From positions 1,178,001-1,242,000 of the forward strand of contig JADKDD010000001.1 of the NCBI GenBank assembly GCA_016718525.1: 64,000 bases of DNA, given 5' to 3'. The DNA comes from Rhodocyclaceae bacterium. GTDB taxonomy: Bacteria > Pseudomonadota > Gammaproteobacteria > Burkholderiales > Rhodocyclaceae. Positions 27,940 to 37,977 of this stretch are shown here, piece after piece. The notes under the pieces were generated by a model. That model was not told the origin of the DNA and ran no database searches. It saw only the letters and a list, made by a program, of their open reading frames with translations. The position numbers and the translations under genes were made by a program. Each line of letters begins with the position of its first letter. The stretch's first letter is position 1.

Positions 27940-30609
27940 ATGGACTCAGAACGGCACTATCTAACCTCGTTGTTTGAACCGCAATCAGTTGCCATTATTG
28001 GAGCGTCTGAAACGGCGAATTCCATCGGCTATACCGTCGCACAAAATATGTTGGCTGCGGGTTTCAAAGGGCAACTGTTTTTTGTCAATCCAAGCCACAA
28101 GACTTTGTTTGGCGAACTCTGTTTCAAATCTATCGAGGCAATTCCCCAGCGAATTGACCTCGCCGTCATTTGTACCAGGAATGAAACCATCGCCGAAATT
28201 GTAGAGGCCTGTGGTCGCGCGGGGTGCCGCACGGCGGTGATCATTTCTGCCGGAATGAACACGACAGGAACGCAAACAGCGGCGGAGCGTCGTGCCCTTG
28301 TCAGTGCGAAGCACCACGGTGTTCGCCTGGTAGGACCTGAATCGATGGGTATCGCGCGCCCGATCAGCGGACTAAACGCGTCTTTCACACATACATTCGT
28401 TGCGCCTGGCAGCATTGGCGTCGTATCACATTCGGGAGCAATCGGTGCCACCGTCTTGGACTGGGCGACAACCAACAAGATCGGCGTGTCGAACGTGGTA
28501 ACGATGGGCCTTGAATGCGACATTGATTTTGGTGAAGTGCTCGATTACATGGTCGCCGACCACCGCACTGAAAGCATCTTTATATTCATCGAAGGAATCA
28601 AGAACTCGCGTCGGTTCATGAGCTCTTTACGTGCAGCGGCACGTTGCAAACCAGTTTTGCTGGTAAAAATTGGAACTCACCCGCGGAGCAAATTCGGCAA
28701 TTCAATTGATCCGGAAATGGTATTCGACGCCGCATTGCGACGTGCAGGCGTGGTTCGCCTGGCCACCATCGGGCAAATGTATGCAGCAGCGCAAGCATTG
28801 TTCTCACGCTTTCGTCCCAAAGGCAATCGACTGGCCATTATCACTAACGGTAATGCCCCTGGTCTGATGGCCGCTGACCACGCCCTCAAAATGGGACTGG
28901 TGCTGCCACAGCTGCAGACCAAGACAGTTGCTGCCGTAGACAAATCGCTGGCTGCACCCGGTGTCAGTACCAATCCATTTAACATTTTGGGAGATGCTGA
29001 CCCTGCACGTTACGCCGCAGCCTTGACCGCTTGCCTCGCCGATAGCCAGGTCGATAGCGTGATGTTGATGCTGACCCCGCAAGGCTCAACCCTGCCTGGT
29101 GAGACGGCGATTGCAGTCATCGCCGCAGCGACTGAAGCCAAGAAGCCGATTGTCGCCTGTTGGATGGGGGGGACGCAGGTGACGGAAGCAAGGCGTCTGT
29201 TTCTCGATGCCGGGATTCCAGTCTTCCGGACCCCTGAACCGGCAGTTGATTTGTTTTCTCACATCAGCAATTTCTATCGGGCACAGCAACTGCTGCTGCA
29301 AACAGCTACACCCGGCGCTGACTTGCCGCAGCCACGCCTGGAATCCGCACGACTGGTAATCGAAACTGCGCTTGGCGAGGGGCGCAAGGTATTAAGTGAG
29401 ATGGAATCAAAGGCCATCCTCGCATCGTTTCAAATCCCGATCGCACCAACGGTGGTCGCGCGTTCTGCAACCGAGGCTGTGGTACTCGCCGAAGAAATCG
29501 GATTGCCCGTGGTACTCAAGATTGTCGCCTCACAGATTACGCACAAAGCCGAAGCTGGTGGCGTGCGTCTGAATCTCGAAAAACTGACCGACGTCCGCGA
29601 TGCTTATTTGGCGATTTCCGAAACAGTTGCGAGGCGCCGTCCTGACGCTGTGATTCAGGGTATTTCGATAGAGCCGATGATTGTCAAACCCAATGGACGC
29701 CAGCTTGTCGTCGGCACCATTACCGATCCGATTTTCGGCCCGATTATCTACATCGGTCCAAGCGGTGAACGTGGCCGCTTTGCCTCGCTGCGCGAATGTG
29801 CTGTTGCACTTCCCCCACTCAACCCCTATCTTGTGGCGGACTTGCTGCAGACCACCCGCACCGCTGCCAACCTCGACGAGTATGGAGACAAACCACCGGT
29901 TGACCTGAATGCGTTGCAGGTTGTCATGTTGCGGGTCTCGGAAATGGTCTGCGAACTCCCATGGATCCGCGAGATGGAAATCAGTCCGTTGATCGTCGAT
30001 GAGAATGGCGCTGTCGCCGTCGACGCGCGCATTACTGTTCAGGAACCACCCTTGCTGACGCGCAAATATGATCACATGGCGATCCACCCCTATCCGTCAA
30101 ATCTAATCACCCATTTCCAATTGCCCGATGGCGAAACGGTTACCGTCAGGCCGATACGCCCGGAAGATGCAGAGTTGCAGCAGACATTCGTCAAATCACT
30201 ATCGGCAGAATCCCGTTACTTCAGGTTCATGAGTTCGGTTCACGAACTGTCCACTGCGCAACTCGCCCGACTTACCCAGATTGACTATGATCGAGAAATG
30301 GCATTGATTGCGGAAATGGATAAGGGTGAAATCAAGCAGGAGCTTGGCGTGGTTCGGTACGCAACCAATCCGGATGGAGCATCCTGTGAATTTGCCATCG
30401 TCATCGCCGACGACTGGCACCGTCGTGGCATTGCGCGACGCCTGATGAGCGCGCTGATCGACTGTGCCCGCAACAATGGCTTAAGCTCGATGAATGGCGA
30501 CATTCTCGCGGAGAACTCTCACATGCTGCACTTTGTCACCGGTTTGGGATTCAGTCTGAGCGCGCATCCGGAAGACCCCGGATTACGCCGTGCGGTGCTT
30601 GCGTTATGA
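27940..30609 (+). CDS. Pat-type protein acetyltransferase: acyl-CoA synthetase (NDP-forming)-like with C-terminal GNAT
   Basis: 889 residues, the length of PatZ/Pka. Order: CoA-binding Rossmann domain (about 10-130, FEPQSVAIIGAS), succinyl-CoA synthetase-like domains (about 150-450, including SHSGAIGATVLDWA), an ATP-grasp domain (about 480-700, LPVVLKIVASQITHKAEAGGV), and GNAT (about 725-885, EFAIVIADDWHRRGIARRLM). Known homologues use acetyl-CoA to acetylate lysines of acyl-CoA synthetases and other enzymes, damping acetate metabolism. The succinyl-CoA synthetase-like part is usually regulatory and inactive. It overlaps tag by 4 bp. Confidence 0.9.
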   Translation: MDSERHYLTSLFEPQSVAIIGASETANSIGYTVAQNMLAAGFKGQLFFVNPSHKTLFGELCFKSIEAIPQRIDLAVICTRNETIAEIVEACGRAGCRTAVIISAGMNTTGTQTAAERRALVSAKHHGVRLVGPESMGIARPISGLNASFTHTFVAPGSIGVVSHSGAIGATVLDWATTNKIGVSNVVTMGLECDIDFGEVLDYMVADHRTESIFIFIEGIKNSRRFMSSLRAAARCKPVLLVKIGTHPRSKFGNSIDPEMVFDAALRRAGVVRLATIGQMYAAAQALFSRFRPKGNRLAIITNGNAPGLMAADHALKMGLVLPQLQTKTVAAVDKSLAAPGVSTNPFNILGDADPARYAAALTACLADSQVDSVMLMLTPQGSTLPGETAIAVIAAATEAKKPIVACWMGGTQVTEARRLFLDAGIPVFRTPEPAVDLFSHISNFYRAQQLLLQTATPGADLPQPRLESARLVIETALGEGRKVLSEMESKAILASFQIPIAPTVVARSATEAVVLAEEIGLPVVLKIVASQITHKAEAGGVRLNLEKLTDVRDAYLAISETVARRRPDAVIQGISIEPMIVKPNGRQLVVGTITDPIFGPIIYIGPSGERGRFASLRECAVALPPLNPYLVADLLQTTRTAANLDEYGDKPPVDLNALQVVMLRVSEMVCELPWIREMEISPLIVDENGAVAVDARITVQEPPLLTRKYDHMAIHPYPSNLITHFQLPDGETVTVRPIRPEDAELQQTFVKSLSAESRYFRFMSSVHELSTAQLARLTQIDYDREMALIAEMDKGEIKQELGVVRYATNPDGASCEFAIVIADDWHRRGIARRLMSALIDCARNNGLSSMNGDILAENSHMLHFVTGLGFSLSAHPEDPGLRRAVLAL

Positions 30610-31169
30610 AAGAGCGCTGCCCGTGGTGCGGGACTGATCCGCTGTATGTCACTTATCACGACAAGGAATGGGGTGTGCCCTGTCACGACGAGCAGATTTT
30701 GTTCGAGTTTCTAATGCTTGAAGCTGCGCAAGCCGGGCTGTCGTGGATCACAGTGCTGCGCAAACGCGAAAATTATCGGCGCGCGTTCGCAGGATTTGAT
30801 GCCGCCAAAATTGCCCGGTTCAAAGACAAGGACGTGACACGATTGATGGGCGACGCGGGGATCATTCGCAATCGCCTGAAGATTGACGCGGCAATCAACA
30901 ATGCCAAGGTAACCTGCGACCTGCACGACCAGGGAAAGACGCTTGACGAACTGATGTGGCAGTTTGTAGACGGTGTTCCTCAGGTAAACCGATGGCGTGA
31001 ACTGACCGAAATCCCGGCATATACACCTCCGGCAGAAGCACTTTCAAAGGAACTTAAACGGCTTGGATTCCGCTTTGTTGGTCCGACCGTGATCTATGCC
31101 CACATGCAGGCAACCGGAATGGTTAACGATCATTTGGTGAGCTGTCCGCGACACGCCGAACTCAGCTGA
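30606..31169 (+). CDS. tag: DNA-3-methyladenine glycosylase I
   Basis: Removes 3-methyladenine from alkylated DNA. 187 residues. The N-terminal zinc-binding start RCPWCGTDPLYVTYHDKEWG, then LEAAQAGLSWITVLRKRENY and the ending segment GFRFVGPTVIYAHMQATGMVNDH are all diagnostic. It begins inside the preceding stop codon (ATGA), so it is translated from the Pat-type gene's message. Confidence 0.96.
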   Translation: MKERCPWCGTDPLYVTYHDKEWGVPCHDEQILFEFLMLEAAQAGLSWITVLRKRENYRRAFAGFDAAKIARFKDKDVTRLMGDAGIIRNRLKIDAAINNAKVTCDLHDQGKTLDELMWQFVDGVPQVNRWRELTEIPAYTPPAEALSKELKRLGFRFVGPTVIYAHMQATGMVNDHLVSCPRHAELS

Positions 31170-31382
31170 ATTTTAGCCGTTTGATTGGCAAATCATCGCA
31201 TTGTGATTCGTTGAATCGCTCAACTCCAGACATGCGAAGCGCAAAACAGTCATGCTTTGGTGATCTGAACGCGGACATTGTTTATTGCTTCAATTTGCAA
31301 ACTTTCGTTCACTTCCTCATTGCCGACAGGTGGATTTTTATAGCATCATGCCGGCATCACTCATTTCCTTTCGGAGCAATCG

Positions 31383-32192
31383 ATGTTCAAGAATAAAGTT
31401 GCCGTAATCACGGGTGCCGGATCAGGTATTGGCCGGGCCTTGGCATTGCTTTTGGGTGGCCACGGCGCACGCTTGGCACTGTCTGACATCAACACTGCCG
31501 GACTGGACGAGACCCTTGCCTTGCTCAAAAACGCCGGCCAACCTGAAGGTAGCGCGCGCGCTTATGTGGTCAATGTCGCCTCGGCCGAAGCGGTTTTCGC
31601 ACATGCCGACGAGGTAAAGCGTGATTTCGGGACCGCTCACTATGTGTTCAATAACGCGGGAGCAACCATAGTCGGCACAGTAAATAACACCTCAATCGCG
31701 GAGTTTGAATGGCAGTTGGGGATCAATATGTGGGGTGTTTTGTATGGCACCAAAGCCTTTTTGCCGATGATGCTGGCGCAACGCGAAGGATGCATCGTCA
31801 ATATTTCAAGCATCTTCGGCTTGATTTCGTTCCCGACTCAGGGAGCGTATAACATGTCCAAATTTGCCGTCCGGGGATTGACTGAATGCCTGTGGAGCGA
31901 GCTTGACGGCACGGGCGTGCGAGCGATATCCGTACATCCCGGCGGTATTGCCACAAGTATCGGTAAGGAAGCACGCAAGTGCAAGGCTGCCGGTGCTGAG
32001 GAAGCGAAATTTGATGGGAAGGCTGACGAAATGCTGCTTACCCCGCCGGAGGAATGTGCCGCAAACATCCTGAAGGGGATTGTGAATGGTGACCTCCGTA
32101 TCGTCACCGGCCATCGCTCAGGCATCACATTCTGGGTCAGTCGCCTATTTCCGAATTCGTACCCGAAATTGTTGAAGCGAATTCTCTCGTAG
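31383..32192 (+). CDS. SDR-family oxidoreductase
   Basis: 269 residues. NAD(P)-binding glycine motif GAGSGIGRA at residue 11, the NNAG segment near 85, catalytic Ser in NISSIFG and the Tyr/Lys pair in YNMSKFA. This classical short-chain dehydrogenase has the C-terminal shape of the SDR enzymes that often accompany monooxygenases or fatty-acid metabolism; the substrate cannot be assigned. The 213 bp upstream hold no other gene; the ribosome site is CGGAG a few bases before ATG 31383. Confidence 0.88.
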   Translation: MFKNKVAVITGAGSGIGRALALLLGGHGARLALSDINTAGLDETLALLKNAGQPEGSARAYVVNVASAEAVFAHADEVKRDFGTAHYVFNNAGATIVGTVNNTSIAEFEWQLGINMWGVLYGTKAFLPMMLAQREGCIVNISSIFGLISFPTQGAYNMSKFAVRGLTECLWSELDGTGVRAISVHPGGIATSIGKEARKCKAAGAEEAKFDGKADEMLLTPPEECAANILKGIVNGDLRIVTGHRSGITFWVSRLFPNSYPKLLKRILS

Positions 32193-32214
32193 CTGACGCG
32201 GTGCCGGTTTGCTG

Positions 32215-34995
32215 CTATTTTGAGTGGTCCGCCTCAACCAATTCTGCGAGCCGCTGGCCGAGGATTCCACTAATGTTGAAATTCAGTTTCGCCATGATGT
32301 GCGGGAAAAATGCCAGATCTTTTTCCAGGCGATTATGATCAAAGCGCAATACTGAACCCGGTCCAACGGCGCGCACATCTGCAGTGCGGTGGGTAGCGCG
32401 AACGAAACCGATCTCTCCAATGACGTCGCCCGGGCCGAGACTTGCAAGAACCCGTTCCCCGTCGCCATCGTGACGAACAACATCCAGGCGGCCGCTAACC
32501 ACCAGATACATACTCCGCCCGACAGTCCCCTGCTCAATCAGGTGTTCACCATCCTTATGCTCCAACAGCTCGGAGATCAGTATCGTTTTGCGAATCTGAT
32601 AACCGGTCATTCCATAAAATAGCGGGCTGTGCTCCAATGCGGCGCGCTGTTTGGACATTGACAGAATTTCGTACAGACCCACCAGTCGAATTTGCGAAAG
32701 AACCAACGGTGTAATCAGCAAATTCGTAAAGATGGAGAACAGCATTGTCAATGCTGCGAGCGCGCCGAACTGAGCGATAGGGGTGAAATTTGATAGCAGT
32801 AACACTCCGAACCCGAGTGCCAATGCGATGCCAACTGCAATGACCGAGGCCGCCTCGTCCTTTATCGTTTCGATGACCGCCTCGTCATAGCTGGTTGCGT
32901 TGCGACACAACTCGCTGTAGCGCGAAAACAAATGTATGGTGCCGTCAATGGCAATCCCCACAGCGACTACCGCAACCAAAACCGTCGCCGCATTGAGTGG
33001 AATTTGCAGTGCCTGCATCACCACCAGGGTTAGCAGTATCGGTATAACACTCGGCACCAGAGAAATCAGGCCGCCTTTGACCGACGTGAACATTAAGGAC
33101 ATAACTACAAAGACGACCAACAAAAGGAACACAAAAGCCATCAACTGGCCGTCCACCAAGCGATCTGCAGCGGCATTGATCATCAGATTTTCACCGACAA
33201 TGCTGCTGGTCATTTCGACTCCGGCATAGGCTGAAACGGCCTCCCTAAGCTCACGGACGTAGCGATTGAGCGTCGATGAATCGGCAACGTTATGGAAGAC
33301 CACAATATTTGCACGGCGATAGTCATGGCTCACGTATGGCGCCAGATCGAGCGGTGAATGAAGCAACAAATAGCGCGAAATCTGTGCACGGGAATAAGGC
33401 ACGCGATGCACGTCGGGCTTACCGCCGTTCGCCGCCATGTTGGCCTGCCCGACGATATCGGCCAGTGACAAGCTACGATCAAATATTTCCTGTTTTTCAA
33501 TGAATGCTTGAATTTCCTCAAGACGACGCAGATTTGCAGGGTCTTTAAACGCGCCTTCTGCATTACTCTCCAAAGTTACATAGAAAATTCTGGGCCCGGC
33601 GATCGCTTTCTGCATCTGTTCGGTGGATGTCACAACCGGCCGGTCATGTCGAAAAAAACTCATCGGCTCATTCGTCACGCTGAGATTCGCCGCCTGTTGT
33701 GCGAAAAATGCCACCAACCCTGCGGCGACAATCATGGCAACAATCGTAAACCGCTGGCGCATCACTCCAAATGCCCGTGCCGCCATCCCGGGCAGCCCAA
33801 ACAAGCCGCTGAACGCGCGCGGGTTGGATGTGAGCGGACCATAGGTTTTATAGAGCAATGGCACCAGCAAGATAGTCACGAGTCCATTGGCAAGGATTGC
33901 AAATGCAGCCGCCAACCCAAAATCACGGATGGTGGCAAGATTGGAAAACGCATTGCTGCCAAAGCCAATCGAGGTGGTAACAACAGTAAGGAAGGCGGGA
34001 GCCCCCAAGGCCATCAACATGGTGTTGGTTGCCCTCTTCCGCGTTTCTGTCGCGTCTATTCGCAAACTGCCCTGAACCTCGAGTTGATTGACGTTCAACC
34101 CAGAAAAGTAGCCAGAGGTCATCCGCATGAGTTCAGTGGTGCCAATCACCATGGTAATGGTCGGTAGCATGCCACTAAGGATGGTAACTGGAAGTCCCAT
34201 CCATCCCATCAATCCGAAGGTCCACAACAAACTGATTGCCGACACAATTAGCGGCATGAGCGCGGCAAATACACTACGGAAAAACAAAAACATGGTTGCC
34301 ATGACAAGCACTGCCGTAACGGGTACCAGAATGCGGGCATCAGCAGCAATACCGGATTCAATTTCAGCTTCAATTCGTGGGCTGCCAACTTGCACAATGG
34401 ACTCAAACTCCTTGTGATACCGGTTAATGGTCCTTTCAACCGCACCGTACTCATCAATCCGCTTCGCATCACGCTGCTCTTCTCTAATAGATAGGCCTAT
34501 GACCAATGCCTGTCCATCCTCACTGAGCAAATGATGCACAGCCAAAGGATCCGCAAGCACTTCAGTACGCAGGTGCTCGGCACTGGCGTCATCCACCGGG
34601 GCTAGTCCAAGCAACGGTTTCGCCTGCAGTTGACCATCAATTCGGCGCACGACGATCGCGGTGAAAAGGTCATCGACACGCTCTACAAACGGTAACTTTT
34701 GCAATTCACCGTGCAAACGTTCGAACGACTGTAACTTTGCCGCCGTCCACATCTTTGTGTCGCGCAAAAACACAAAGCTGCGATTATCTGATCCGAATTC
34801 GCGGGCCACCCGCAAATGCGCTTGTCGATCCGGATGATCAGCCGGTATCAGGCGCGTAGAGCCGACGTCGATGGAGAGACGTGGCAAACCCAGCGCCGCC
34901 GCAACACTCACCGCGAACAAAAACGCCAAGCACGGTAACGGATGCGTCGCTCCAAGGCGCACAAAACGCTGCAAGAAGCTTAATGACTCAGTCAT
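32215..34995 (-). CDS. MMPL/RND-superfamily exporter with C-terminal cyclic-nucleotide-binding domain
   Basis: 926 residues. Two halves, each with one helix, a large periplasmic loop and a five-to-six-helix block (about 20-420 and 430-770): the SSD/MMPL plan of lipid exporters. After the last helix (about 770) comes a cyclic-nucleotide-binding domain (about 795-915) with IEQGTVGRSMYLVVSGRLDVV and a phosphate-binding cassette GEIGFVRATHRTADVRA, whose Glu and Arg-Thr match the cAMP contacts of CAP. Export activity may therefore be gated by cyclic nucleotide. It overlaps the LolA-like gene by 4 bp at the end of the pqi operon. Confidence 0.88.
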   Translation of the reverse strand: MTESLSFLQRFVRLGATHPLPCLAFLFAVSVAAALGLPRLSIDVGSTRLIPADHPDRQAHLRVAREFGSDNRSFVFLRDTKMWTAAKLQSFERLHGELQKLPFVERVDDLFTAIVVRRIDGQLQAKPLLGLAPVDDASAEHLRTEVLADPLAVHHLLSEDGQALVIGLSIREEQRDAKRIDEYGAVERTINRYHKEFESIVQVGSPRIEAEIESGIAADARILVPVTAVLVMATMFLFFRSVFAALMPLIVSAISLLWTFGLMGWMGLPVTILSGMLPTITMVIGTTELMRMTSGYFSGLNVNQLEVQGSLRIDATETRKRATNTMLMALGAPAFLTVVTTSIGFGSNAFSNLATIRDFGLAAAFAILANGLVTILLVPLLYKTYGPLTSNPRAFSGLFGLPGMAARAFGVMRQRFTIVAMIVAAGLVAFFAQQAANLSVTNEPMSFFRHDRPVVTSTEQMQKAIAGPRIFYVTLESNAEGAFKDPANLRRLEEIQAFIEKQEIFDRSLSLADIVGQANMAANGGKPDVHRVPYSRAQISRYLLLHSPLDLAPYVSHDYRRANIVVFHNVADSSTLNRYVRELREAVSAYAGVEMTSSIVGENLMINAAADRLVDGQLMAFVFLLLVVFVVMSLMFTSVKGGLISLVPSVIPILLTLVVMQALQIPLNAATVLVAVVAVGIAIDGTIHLFSRYSELCRNATSYDEAVIETIKDEAASVIAVGIALALGFGVLLLSNFTPIAQFGALAALTMLFSIFTNLLITPLVLSQIRLVGLYEILSMSKQRAALEHSPLFYGMTGYQIRKTILISELLEHKDGEHLIEQGTVGRSMYLVVSGRLDVVRHDGDGERVLASLGPGDVIGEIGFVRATHRTADVRAVGPGSVLRFDHNRLEKDLAFFPHIMAKLNFNISGILGQRLAELVEADHSK

Positions 34996-35711
34996 GACGC
35001 GCCGGCAAAGACAGAAAGTGGAACGTAGTCGGGAGAATGTACACGACGGTCAATTTTCAACAGCGTGCGTTGGCCATCACGGAAATTTTCCATCAGGATC
35101 ATATTTGCTCGCCAAGCGCCCGTATCGTCAACTTGCGGGTCGCGAAAACTTTGCCGGCGCGCAAGATTACCTTGCGCATCGCGGTAATCAATCCGGCTGA
35201 CAAACAAATTGTCTTCGCGAAGAAAAATCAACCGTTCGGTTGCGCTGGTTGTGGTCATTCGCGCGTTGTCTACCGGCACCGCGCGGATGACGAAATGCCG
35301 AACCTGCTCGACATTCTGGTCTGGCATCATTTCATAATGAAACTCGTCGGTTTGTTCATCCTCAAGGTCACTGACCACAAAATCTGATCCAAGCACGGAA
35401 CTTGATGGTTTGGCTCCGCGGCGCCCGAACCCGCCTGGATCACGCCCCACAAACATACTCATGCCGTACGAGTCTACTGGCGTTGTGACAACCAATAGAT
35501 TTCGAATGCCGGAGTTATCGCGGCGTACGTAATGTTTAAGCGTGCGAACCGAGTAGCCTCGTCCCGAGCCACTCAACACCAGCGTTTGCTCTTCATAAAC
35601 GTAAGGAGCCGGTGCGTGACGTTGCACCGAGGTCTGCATCAGATCGCGCGCGTCATTCGCACCCGCAACCCCTGCGATAAATGCCAAAAAAAACGTGGCA
35701 GAAGTTCTCAC
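34992..35711 (-). CDS. LolA-like outer-membrane lipoprotein-sorting protein
   Basis: 239 residues with an N-terminal signal peptide (MRTSATFFLAFIAGVAGA). The body is a curved beta-sheet protein of the LolA_like group, recognisable by DPGGFGRRG, EDEQTDEFHYEM, the RIDYRDAQGNLARR segment and an ending with WRANMILMENFRDGQRTLLKI. Such proteins are encoded next to RND/MMPL exporters and are thought to ferry lipid or lipoprotein cargo across the periplasm. Here it sits between pqiC and the exporter with 4-bp overlaps on both sides. Confidence 0.82.
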   Translation of the reverse strand: MRTSATFFLAFIAGVAGANDARDLMQTSVQRHAPAPYVYEEQTLVLSGSGRGYSVRTLKHYVRRDNSGIRNLLVVTTPVDSYGMSMFVGRDPGGFGRRGAKPSSSVLGSDFVVSDLEDEQTDEFHYEMMPDQNVEQVRHFVIRAVPVDNARMTTTSATERLIFLREDNLFVSRIDYRDAQGNLARRQSFRDPQVDDTGAWRANMILMENFRDGQRTLLKIDRRVHSPDYVPLSVFAGAS

Positions 35712-36304
35712 TGCGCCACCTTGGCGTAGCTTCTGACGCTTCGCGCAATCAAGCGAGCGAGGTCGCCATAAACCGTGCTCATCGACGCCACCAACGCCTC
35801 ATACGACCGAGAATCCTGAGTCGGACCATAAAGCGTTGTGCTCGGTGCCTCGAGCAAGGTATTGTCACTTACGCGAATCAGCCACCAGCGTACAGACAGG
35901 GCAACCCTGCGTTCGGGGTCTTGTTCAAATCGCAATACCTCAAGATCAAGCCGGAAATCCGGTTTCAAAGGTCCGTTGTGAGGTGCTGAAAAAATTCGGT
36001 CACTTTTCAGTAATGCCGCGAGGTTTTCGGTTAGCACGCGAGTCATGTCCTGTTGCAAATTCCCCGCCCATTGCGCATCGTCTGCCAACTGTATTTGATG
36101 ATCGCCGCCTCGCGTAACAATCTGCGGTCGTTCAAGATATTGAGGCAAACGGATTTCTCGAATCGTCAAGGCAACATTGGTGAGCGGCAGCGCTTGATCA
36201 GTACCACTTGCAACCACCGGGCTTAGTACGTAATAGCGGGTGACTGGAGCAGACGAGCATCCAAGCAGTAAAACCACACCGACTAACGCGCCAAACAGTT
36301 TCAT
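35708..36304 (-). CDS. pqiC: PqiC-type outer-membrane lipoprotein (ABC-type transport auxiliary)
   Basis: 198 residues. A lipoprotein signal ends VVLLLGC at about residue 16, followed by YYVLSPV, the usual opening of the PqiC/YmbA fold, then LTIREIRLPQYLERPQIV and the helix-rich C-terminal half. In E. coli PqiC forms a ring on the outer membrane that docks the PqiB needle. It overlaps pqiB and the LolA-like gene by 4 bp each. Confidence 0.88.
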   Translation of the reverse strand: MKLFGALVGVVLLLGCSSAPVTRYYVLSPVVASGTDQALPLTNVALTIREIRLPQYLERPQIVTRGGDHQIQLADDAQWAGNLQQDMTRVLTENLAALLKSDRIFSAPHNGPLKPDFRLDLEVLRFEQDPERRVALSVRWWLIRVSDNTLLEAPSTTLYGPTQDSRSYEALVASMSTVYGDLARLIARSVRSYAKVAQ

Positions 36305-37977
36305 TGCGGTTCCCCTTGCGGTTTCTTGCCCAAAATCAACGATTGCGGGTTGCGTTCCAGCATATCCACCAAAGTCCGTATTGAGCGTGCGGTCGTTGCC
36401 AACTCTCGTGCCAAGCGCATCATGGCATCGTGAGACGGCGACTCCGGATCGAGCACTTCATTGACCAAATTCATTGAGACTTGCGATTTCTCCAAGGCAC
36501 CTCGTGCCGCTATCAGCGCCTTGTCCAGATTTTCGGTAAGCGGTTCGGCGCGACTTTCAACCTTGTGCAAAATGCTGCGCATACTGGCCAGCGCGGCCGC
36601 GAGGTCAGCCAAAGATCCGTCCAGTTGTTTGCCGTTGGCGAAGGCATTGGTCCCTTTCAGCGTGCCTTCCAACTCTCTGCCGATACTTGCAAAATCAACC
36701 TGATCGAGTTTCTCAAGTACGCCGCGCATTGCGACTGTCATTTGCTCAACATTGCCCCTGATCGTTGGCAATTCGGGTAATCCGCCGTTCCCCGCAACCA
36801 GTCGCACCGGAGACTTTGGTTGCATGTCCAAATCCACATACAGTTGCCCGGTCAGCAGACTTCCAGTTTGCAGTCGCGCGCGCAAGCCGCGCTTGATCAT
36901 TGCCTGAAATGCTTCCAACGGAGCACGCCTCATTAAGGCACTGCGCTCAACAATTCGTTCTGGCTCCAATTCGACAAGAACCGGAATTCTGAAGCCGGAA
37001 CTTTTTTCATCATGCTCGAGTCGCACGTCAATCACCGAACCAATCTTGATCCCCTTGAATTCAACCGGCGCACCAACGTTCAAGCCGCGAACAGAGTCCT
37101 CAAAGAACATTACAAAACGCAATTTGCTGGCGTATGCCTGCTCTTGAATTGATTTAATATCTTCGTGCAAGGTAAACACCAAACCGGAAATGTCCTCCGC
37201 ACCTGCTTCAGGCGGCCCGGGAGTATCAAATGCAATGCCGCCAAACAACATGGCCTGCATCGACTCTGTTTTCACTCGCATGCCATCCGGGCCCATCGAC
37301 AGATCAATTCCGCTGGCGTTCCAAAAATTCGTGTTGCTGCGAACAAGACGCTCAAACGGCGCCTTGACGAATGCGTGAATCAAGACATTGCGATAGTCGT
37401 TGGCCATTTCATACCCGAGCACTTCCCCAGCAACCACCCCTTGGTAATACAACAAGGAGCCCCGATCAATTGATCCCAGGCGCTTGCTTATCAGAGCAAT
37501 GCGCTTTCCTGCGTCGTCGGCATAAACCACAGGGGGTGTTTCCAAACCGGCAAAGAGCGTTTGTGCGGCACCCTGCCCCGGCTCAATTTCAATGAAGGCG
37601 CCAGAGAGCAATGTGCCCAGGCCCGAGATGCCGCGAATGCTGAGAGATGGGCGTACGACCCAGAAGCGCGTGTCGCGGCGCAAAAAGTGCGCAGCTTCCT
37701 TGTTTAATCGGGCACTTACTTCAACGCGAGAAAAGTCCCTACTGAAACGTACCGCTTCAACCACACCGATATCGAGGCTCTTGTATTTAATACGGGTTTT
37801 TTGTACCTCAATGCCGTCGGCAGTGCGAAATGTGATGGTGACCAGCGGACCGCGGTCCGATAACGTATGGTAAATCAGCCATGCACCGATAATTGCGGTA
37901 AGAACCGGGATCAACCAGACGAGCGAAAATCCACCGCGTGCCCGAACGACTGGTTCAGCCATGGCTCTTTTCACCAT
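36301..37977 (-). CDS. pqiB: Intermembrane lipid-transport protein PqiB (three MCE domains)
   Basis: 558 residues: a short cytoplasmic tail, one membrane helix (FSLVWLIPVLTAIIGAWLIYH), then three MCE/MlaD repeats at about 50-140, 160-260 and 290-400 (VTITFRTADGIEV, and FEDSVRGLNVGAPVEFKGIKIGSV for the third), and a long helical C-terminus that builds the needle. In E. coli PqiB stacks as hexameric rings forming a lipid channel across the periplasm. It overlaps pqiA by 23 bp. Confidence 0.92.
   Translation of the reverse strand: MVKRAMAEPVVRARGGFSLVWLIPVLTAIIGAWLIYHTLSDRGPLVTITFRTADGIEVQKTRIKYKSLDIGVVEAVRFSRDFSRVEVSARLNKEAAHFLRRDTRFWVVRPSLSIRGISGLGTLLSGAFIEIEPGQGAAQTLFAGLETPPVVYADDAGKRIALISKRLGSIDRGSLLYYQGVVAGEVLGYEMANDYRNVLIHAFVKAPFERLVRSNTNFWNASGIDLSMGPDGMRVKTESMQAMLFGGIAFDTPGPPEAGAEDISGLVFTLHEDIKSIQEQAYASKLRFVMFFEDSVRGLNVGAPVEFKGIKIGSVIDVRLEHDEKSSGFRIPVLVELEPERIVERSALMRRAPLEAFQAMIKRGLRARLQTGSLLTGQLYVDLDMQPKSPVRLVAGNGGLPELPTIRGNVEQMTVAMRGVLEKLDQVDFASIGRELEGTLKGTNAFANGKQLDGSLADLAAALASMRSILHKVESRAEPLTENLDKALIAARGALEKSQVSMNLVNEVLDPESPSHDAMMRLARELATTARSIRTLVDMLERNPQSLILGKKPQGEPQ

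Noticed and set aside
31181..31396. 71-codon open frame between tag and the SDR gene
   Set aside because: No ribosome site, Cys/His-rich random-looking translation, and it runs into the SDR start.
33508..34167. 219-codon open frame opposite the MMPL exporter
   Set aside because: A shadow frame; low-complexity His/Arg-rich translation without family features.
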